Source: Dyadobacter frigoris
Lineage (GTDB): Bacteria > Bacteroidota > Bacteroidia > Cytophagales > Spirosomataceae
Direction: 5' to 3'
Assembly (NCBI RefSeq): GCF_005280585.1
Contig: NZ_SZVO01000003.1
Span: 186,001 to 250,000, forward strand
DNA: 64,000 nucleotides
A program made the translations under genes and the position numbers. Every line of letters begins with the position of its first letter. Position 1 is the first letter of the stretch. The notes beneath the pieces were generated by a model, which was not told where the DNA came from, searched no databases, and saw only the letters and a list, made by a program, of their open reading frames with translations. Of the stretch, positions 59,139 through 64,000 are shown piece by piece.

Positions 59139-60716
59139 TTATTTCAATAACCACATGGTCCCGTTCACGTCATCCACATTATTGTATTGTGTAATGGCAG
59201 CGTTATAATTCGTAGTATTGGCGGATTGTTCTGCGGCCTGGTATTTATAACGTAAAGCGATTTTGCCGTTATTTCCTGTACCAACACCCGTTTTGAAAAC
59301 AGGAACACCGGTTCTGCGCCAGTTGAAATAAGCTTCCAAACCGCTGTTTAAATAAAAGGCGATGTATTTTTGTTCTAAAATCTGTTTCAAACCGGCTTCA
59401 TTATTTCCGGCATATTTAACTGTTGACTGAGCGTAATACGCATCGTAGTCAACGTTCACTGTTGAAGAAATATATGGACCGGCAACAGGAACGCCCAACG
59501 GAAGAGAATAAACAGTCATTGTACCTTTGGCTGGAATGGAGTAGAAACTCATCGACGCTTTGATACCGGCATTATAATATGCTTCAGCATCTCCCAAAGG
59601 TCCTTTTGTAATCCATCCACGGTTAATGGCTTCCGCGATATTGAAGCACATTTCTGTAAAACCAATAATTGCCGTTGTTTCACCTGTGTATCCTGAATAA
59701 TAACGGTACCGGTTGATATAACTTAAAACACCACCACCATTCTGGCTTGCCAAAGCGCCCATATCCAATCCGATATCGCCACCTTTGAAAGACGAAAAAT
59801 CAACAGGACTACCACCAGCTGTAACCAAACCAGGAGCCGGATCAGTAGTAATAAAAACGCGCGGATCTTTGCGGTCGGTTAACAAACTTACATAGGTTGA
59901 CGTGCTGTTGTTCAAAGCTCCGTTTGCAAAAGTTTCCTTGTTCAAAGGATAGCGATTGGTCGGATTCAGCCAGGTATATTTCAACTCATTAGCACTTGTG
60001 AGCATGATCGGATATTTAACCGGATCATTGATGATCATGGCAAATTGTTGTGCAAGATTCAAATCTGCATCGGTCGTTGCCTTTTTGCTAAGGTGAATTA
60101 GCAAACGCAGACGGAAAGTATTCACCACTTTTTGCCAGGCTGCCAGACTATTTGAGAAGTACATATCTCCTGTCAAAGTCACGTCGTTTTTCGCGATTAA
60201 CTGGGTAAGATCCGCATTTGCTTCTTCCAGCATGGTAAGACTGTTTTGGAAAACAGTTTTCTGCGAATCATATTTTGGCATTAAAGCCGTTGCTCCCTGC
60301 AAAGCTTCGGACATCGGAATATCTCCTGTTTCAAGGCTCATTTTTGTAAAATAATACGCCCTGAAAAACTTACCCAACGCATGATATGGATTGAGGTCAG
60401 CAGCACCGGAAACCGTCGCCTGTTTTTCCATATTCACAACGTTAGTCAACGTACCGTACAATTGACTTCCCGCTCCAAAATTGTATTGATTGTTCCCGAA
60501 ATAGGAATTATTCTGCAATTGATACTGATTCGTACGGTCAAGTTGTCCGCCCGGCGATTCAAGCATTGTATTCAAAACCTGATTGAATAAAAGGGATGCA
60601 GGTACATCCGTAGGTTTGTTTGGGTTCAGGTACAAGTCATCAAAACTATCCTGACAGCTCGTTCCCAGCGACACCAGCAATGCCAGAGTTACTATTTGCT
60701 TTATATATCTTTTCAT
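59139..60716 (-). CDS. SusD/RagB-type outer-membrane lipoprotein
   Basis: The nutrient-binding lid of a SusCD pair. From the ATG at 60716 (MKRYIKQIVTLALLVSLGTSC; a start at 60740 would add eight residues) it is 525 residues. The lipobox LGTSC puts the acylated Cys at 21. The SusD-like_2 fold is seen in LYLNPNKPTDVPASLLFNQVLNTML, NPYHALGKFFRAYYFTKMSLETGDIPMSEAL, KVVNTFRLRLLIHLSKK, FTEMCFNIAEAINRGW and QKYIAFYLNSGLEAYFNWRRTGVPVF (TPR helices and C-terminal region). It directly follows susC, the stop of susC being 13 bp upstream. Ligand unknown. Confidence 0.94.
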   Translation of the reverse strand: MKRYIKQIVTLALLVSLGTSCQDSFDDLYLNPNKPTDVPASLLFNQVLNTMLESPGGQLDRTNQYQLQNNSYFGNNQYNFGAGSQLYGTLTNVVNMEKQATVSGAADLNPYHALGKFFRAYYFTKMSLETGDIPMSEALQGATALMPKYDSQKTVFQNSLTMLEEANADLTQLIAKNDVTLTGDMYFSNSLAAWQKVVNTFRLRLLIHLSKKATTDADLNLAQQFAMIINDPVKYPIMLTSANELKYTWLNPTNRYPLNKETFANGALNNSTSTYVSLLTDRKDPRVFITTDPAPGLVTAGGSPVDFSSFKGGDIGLDMGALASQNGGGVLSYINRYRYYSGYTGETTAIIGFTEMCFNIAEAINRGWITKGPLGDAEAYYNAGIKASMSFYSIPAKGTMTVYSLPLGVPVAGPYISSTVNVDYDAYYAQSTVKYAGNNEAGLKQILEQKYIAFYLNSGLEAYFNWRRTGVPVFKTGVGTGNNGKIALRYKYQAAEQSANTTNYNAAITQYNNVDDVNGTMWLLK

Positions 60717-60729
60717 TTTAAAATCTTTT

Positions 60730-63700
60730 TTAGAACACAATGTTTAAGTTCACTCCGTAGCGGCGTGTCGTTGGTGTTTGCAGACCGGAAGCGGCACTTG
60801 CAGAGTTAAATTGCTCTACATCAATTCCCTTATACTTATTACCTTTGTAGAAATACAACAGATTACGTCCCAGAACCGACACCGAAACTTTATCAATAAA
60901 GGTACCTTGCAGCCAGCTTTTCGGCAGATTATATCCGATCACCACTTCACGAAGTTTCGCATACGTTTTACTCGTTAACATACCTTCCTGAATTTGGCCG
61001 TAATACTGCGTCGCCCAGGTTTGTACGGTACTCGTTGCTGTATTTTTAGCAAATTTCAGATCCGAGTAGTTGGTTACATTTCCAAGGTTATCGTATTTAA
61101 TAGCCACTTCATTTGAAACCTGCACACCGTCACCCACGTAAGTTCCTTTGTAATTACTTACACCTGCGTTCGTATCATCATCCAATCTTGATTTTCCGAG
61201 AGCTCCTTGAACTGTTGCTGCGTTGGCACCGCCCTGCATCGTCAAAGAATAAAGACGGTTTGAAATAATTCCACCAACGCTTCCGTCAAACTGGAAGCTC
61301 ATGGTCATGTTTTTGTACTTAAATCTGTTATTGATCGACCACATATAATCGGCGTTCATATAACCCAAAAACTGGTTGATCGGATTTTTTAAAGGTTTTC
61401 CACCCGCGTCATAAACGATTTGTCCATCCGGCGCTTTTACAAAACCAGTTGAATACAATTTATCCGTACGATCGCCTTTTTTGAAGAATGTGTTATAGTT
61501 GCTTTGTCCCGGAGGTAATTCGCTGTAAACTTCTTTGAACGTCGACCAGTTTGCCATCACATCCCATGAGAATTTTTCATTTTTAATCGGCGTACCTGTT
61601 AAAGAAATCTCAACACCATCTTTTTTCGTTTTCAGCGCATTGATATAATAGGAAGCATAACCTGTTGAAGGTGAAATGGCGTTAGCCAAAATTCTCGGTC
61701 CGTCGATATATTGGAACACCGTAGCACTTAATCCTAAACGGTTGGCAAGAAAACGCATATCAATTCCTTCTTCAAAGGTTTTTCTGTTGAACGTTTTGAT
61801 ATTAGGATCATAAATACTTCCCGAAGAATTCGCCGCTGTTACATTATTATAAGGTTTGCTTGTTGAATAAACAGCCTGCAGAGAATAATCCGGACCACCG
61901 TATGGGCTCAAATAATTATTGCCATATTGAGAAAAAGCGGTTGTCAAAGTTCCTGCTGTTGATCCTGACAAAGTGGTGTAAACATTGAAAGGCGTTGCAC
62001 CAATTTGTGTCGCCGTTGCATCTCCGTGAACCGTTGCGAAAGATCCGCGAACTTTCAGGAAGGAAATAATTTCAGGAATTTTCACATAATCCGAGATCAC
62101 GGAAGCTCCTGAAACGCTTGGATAAAAATATACATTGCTACCGTTTGGCAAAGCAGACGACTTGTCTACCCGACCTGTTGCCGAAATGGTTGCATATTTT
62201 CCAATCGAGGCATCCAAAGAAGCGTAAGAGCTGATCACTCGCATTTTTGAATTGAAATTATTCGTCATCAACTGGTTCAAACTGTTGTTGAAGTTGTAGA
62301 CATTTGGAATAACAAGGTAATCCGTCGACGTGAAGTTGGAATTGTAATTAAAGTTACGAAGACTACCTCCTACCAAACCGGATAGATTGATCAGACGGCC
62401 AATATTATAATTGTAATTAACCTGAACGTCTGTATTATTTTCAAACATATTACGTCTGTCTTCACGGTAATCACCCTGTCCCAAAGTTCTTGCATAGGTA
62501 AATGCACCCCATGGCATTTTTTCAGAACGGAACAGCGAATAAGTTGTGATCTGCGAGCGGCCGGTAACGTTCAAATGTTCGTCAAGCTTGTAATTCAGCG
62601 ACATATATCCGTTTATATCCGTTTTATCATGACCGCGTTTCCAGTCTTCCACCATCATCCAAGGGTTATTGTAATGTACGTGTTCCGGGAAAACGATTTT
62701 CACGTTTTTCTGGCCTGGCTGCCATTTTCCACGAATATCAGGCGCATCAACATTCCATTCATCACCTGTCCAAACCGATAAATTGTAGATCAAACTGTTT
62801 GGCCCGTACGTTACATCCGGCACGTTGTCTGAATATGTTTTGTTGAAATTGACGTTGGCATTAAAAGTCAGACGTTTGCTTAACTGGTAAGAAGCCGTTG
62901 TATTGAAATTCAAAACACGTACGCCTGTATTCGGCACAATTCCTTTTTGATTGGAATGTGACAAAGAAAAACGCAAAGCATATTTATCACCTGAAGCTGA
63001 TAAGTTAATATTGTTAGTTGTTTGAAATCCGGCTCGTAAAAAACGGTCAAGATTACTTTTCCCATCCACATAACCACGGTTTACATAAGGTTCAGGTTTG
63101 ATGTGACCTTTGTAAGTAAGATCACCAAAAGTGGTCGTGTAAGTCTGATCCGGTGTGTATGCTCCATCATATTGCGGAAGCAGCTGACCTCTGAATTTTG
63201 GTCCCCAAAGCTGATACTGAGCATCTTGCAAACCGCCGCCAAAACCATCAGCAAAAGCATACTGTCCATACATACCGCCACCGTATTCGTGCTGTGTATG
63301 CGGAACGGCGATAAATCCTTTATCAACGGAATTTGTAGAATTAAATTCAACCGTAAAACCTTTCTTTTTTCCAGCCTTTTTAGTGGTGATCAAAATCGCA
63401 CCGTATTGCGCACGGCTACCATATAATGCAGCGGCCGCAGGCCCTTTCAAAACCGTGTAAGTTTCAATATCATCAGGACTTATATTCCAGGTATCCGAGC
63501 TGATGGGCACACCGTCAACTACATAAAGGGAAATCTGGTTTCCTCTTAGTAATACCGTCAACTACATAAAGGGAAATCTGGTTTCCTCTTAGTAATAAGG
63601 AAGGCGAACCAAGTAATTCCGGGTTCATGGCTACTGAAAGTCCGGCAACTTTACCTGTCAAACCTGTGATCGGGTTTGAATCTCTGGCTTTTACCAAATC

Positions 63701-64000
63701 CTCCCCTTTCACTTCCTGAACCGCATAACCAATACGTTTCACTTCTTTTTTGACACCCAAAGCTGTCACAACCACCTCTTCAAGATTTGCAGAAGACGGA
63801 TTCAGTTTCACATCCAGTTTATTATCCGTTGCCGGGCGGATCAAAAATCCGTTTACCACCTGTTTTTCATAACCGATATAACTGAACGTCAAATCGTAAC
63901 CCGTTCCTTCACGTAGGTTATTGAATACGAAATTCCCGTCGATATCAGAGGTTGTACCACGCGTTTCAGCATTGGCAGATTCTTTCAGAATGATGGAAAC
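60730..64000 (-). pseudogene. SusC/RagA-type TonB-dependent receptor, broken by a 43-bp duplication; 5' end beyond window
   Basis: Read from the right edge: a carboxypeptidase-regulatory-like domain (SIILKESANAETRG, DGNFVFNNL), then YIGYEKQVVNGF, NLEEVVVTALGVKKEVKRIGYAVQEV (TonB-plug start), [39 protein letters not shown]; then the frame shifts and ends. The other frame has the same [12 protein letters not shown] and goes on [48 protein letters not shown] through the barrel to the end [14 protein letters not shown] (terminal Phe). The two are joined by an exact 43-bp tandem duplication at 63511-63596; with one copy the frame is whole. Family identity is certain; whether the gene is truly inactive is not. 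Confidence 0.9.
63511..63596. repeat. 43-bp exact tandem duplication inside susC
   Basis: Copies at 63511-63553 and 63554-63596 are identical. 43 is not a multiple of 3, so the receptor frame is shifted. The repeated segment encodes [14 protein letters not shown] on the minus strand. Confidence 0.97.

Overview
The window comes from a member of the Bacteroidota, most likely order Cytophagales, family Spirosomaceae, close to Dyadobacter. This is inferred from gene content and not from a marker-gene search. The pointers are a SusC/SusD pair, a PorP/SprF outer-membrane protein, a TolB-like protein fused to an outer-membrane barrel, signal peptides ending in A-Q or S-Q, near-absent Shine-Dalgarno sites and moderate GC. 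Both edges cut genes: a PAS/GAF sensor on the left and a SusC receptor on the right. I see no rRNA, tRNA, CRISPR array, prophage or complete insertion sequence. LAYOUT. 1-6.5 kb holds the truncated sensor, rsmA/ksgA, mgtE, a one-chain L-serine dehydratase, dtd and a MazG-like pyrophosphohydrolase. 6.5-11 kb holds sucB and sucA of the 2-oxoglutarate dehydrogenase complex. 11-17.1 kb is a minus-strand run cmk, FAD amine oxidase, TolB-like barrel protein, porP/sprF. 17.2-21.5 kb holds lutC, lutB, a divergent small secreted protein, lutA and a secreted EEP-fold phosphatase/nuclease. 21.6-27.8 kb is a deoxysugar-acid catabolic cluster (mutarotase, lactonase, FAH-type diketo-acid hydrolase, SDR, UxaA-type dehydratase) facing an AraC regulator; it resembles the non-phosphorylating L-fucose or L-rhamnose route, without the first sugar dehydrogenase. 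28-33.5 kb holds adenine deaminase, an ECF sigma factor, rarA and small unknown genes. 33.6-43 kb holds secreted or envelope proteins: a tandem beta-helix/propeller protein, ThuA, a GH18 lipoprotein, DUF1684, a cyanophycinase-like peptidase, a DUF481-like protein and an orphan IS1595-type zinc ribbon. 43.2-46.7 kb is a SWIM-SNF2 helicase. 47-50.4 kb is a three-gene unit: cNMP-binding-domain histidine kinase, receiver fused to a thioredoxin-reductase-like flavoprotein, and a UBP zinc finger. 50.5-57 kb is a co-directional run DUF427, FAD disulfide reductase, ABC ATPase, permease/binding-protein fusion, egtB, egtD. 57-64 kb holds two glycerophosphodiesterases (one frameshifted), susD and a susC broken by a 43-bp duplication. 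HIGHLIGHTS. (1) The ergothioneine genes egtB and egtD follow an EgtU/EgtV-like transporter whose fused binding domain appears circularly permuted. (2) The kinase/receiver-flavoprotein/UBP-finger unit looks like an uncharacterised redox-signalling module. (3) Four unrelated families of short palindromic repeats lie in the intergenic spaces, three of them in or beside the sugar cluster. (4) Two genes carry simple frame-breaking lesions.
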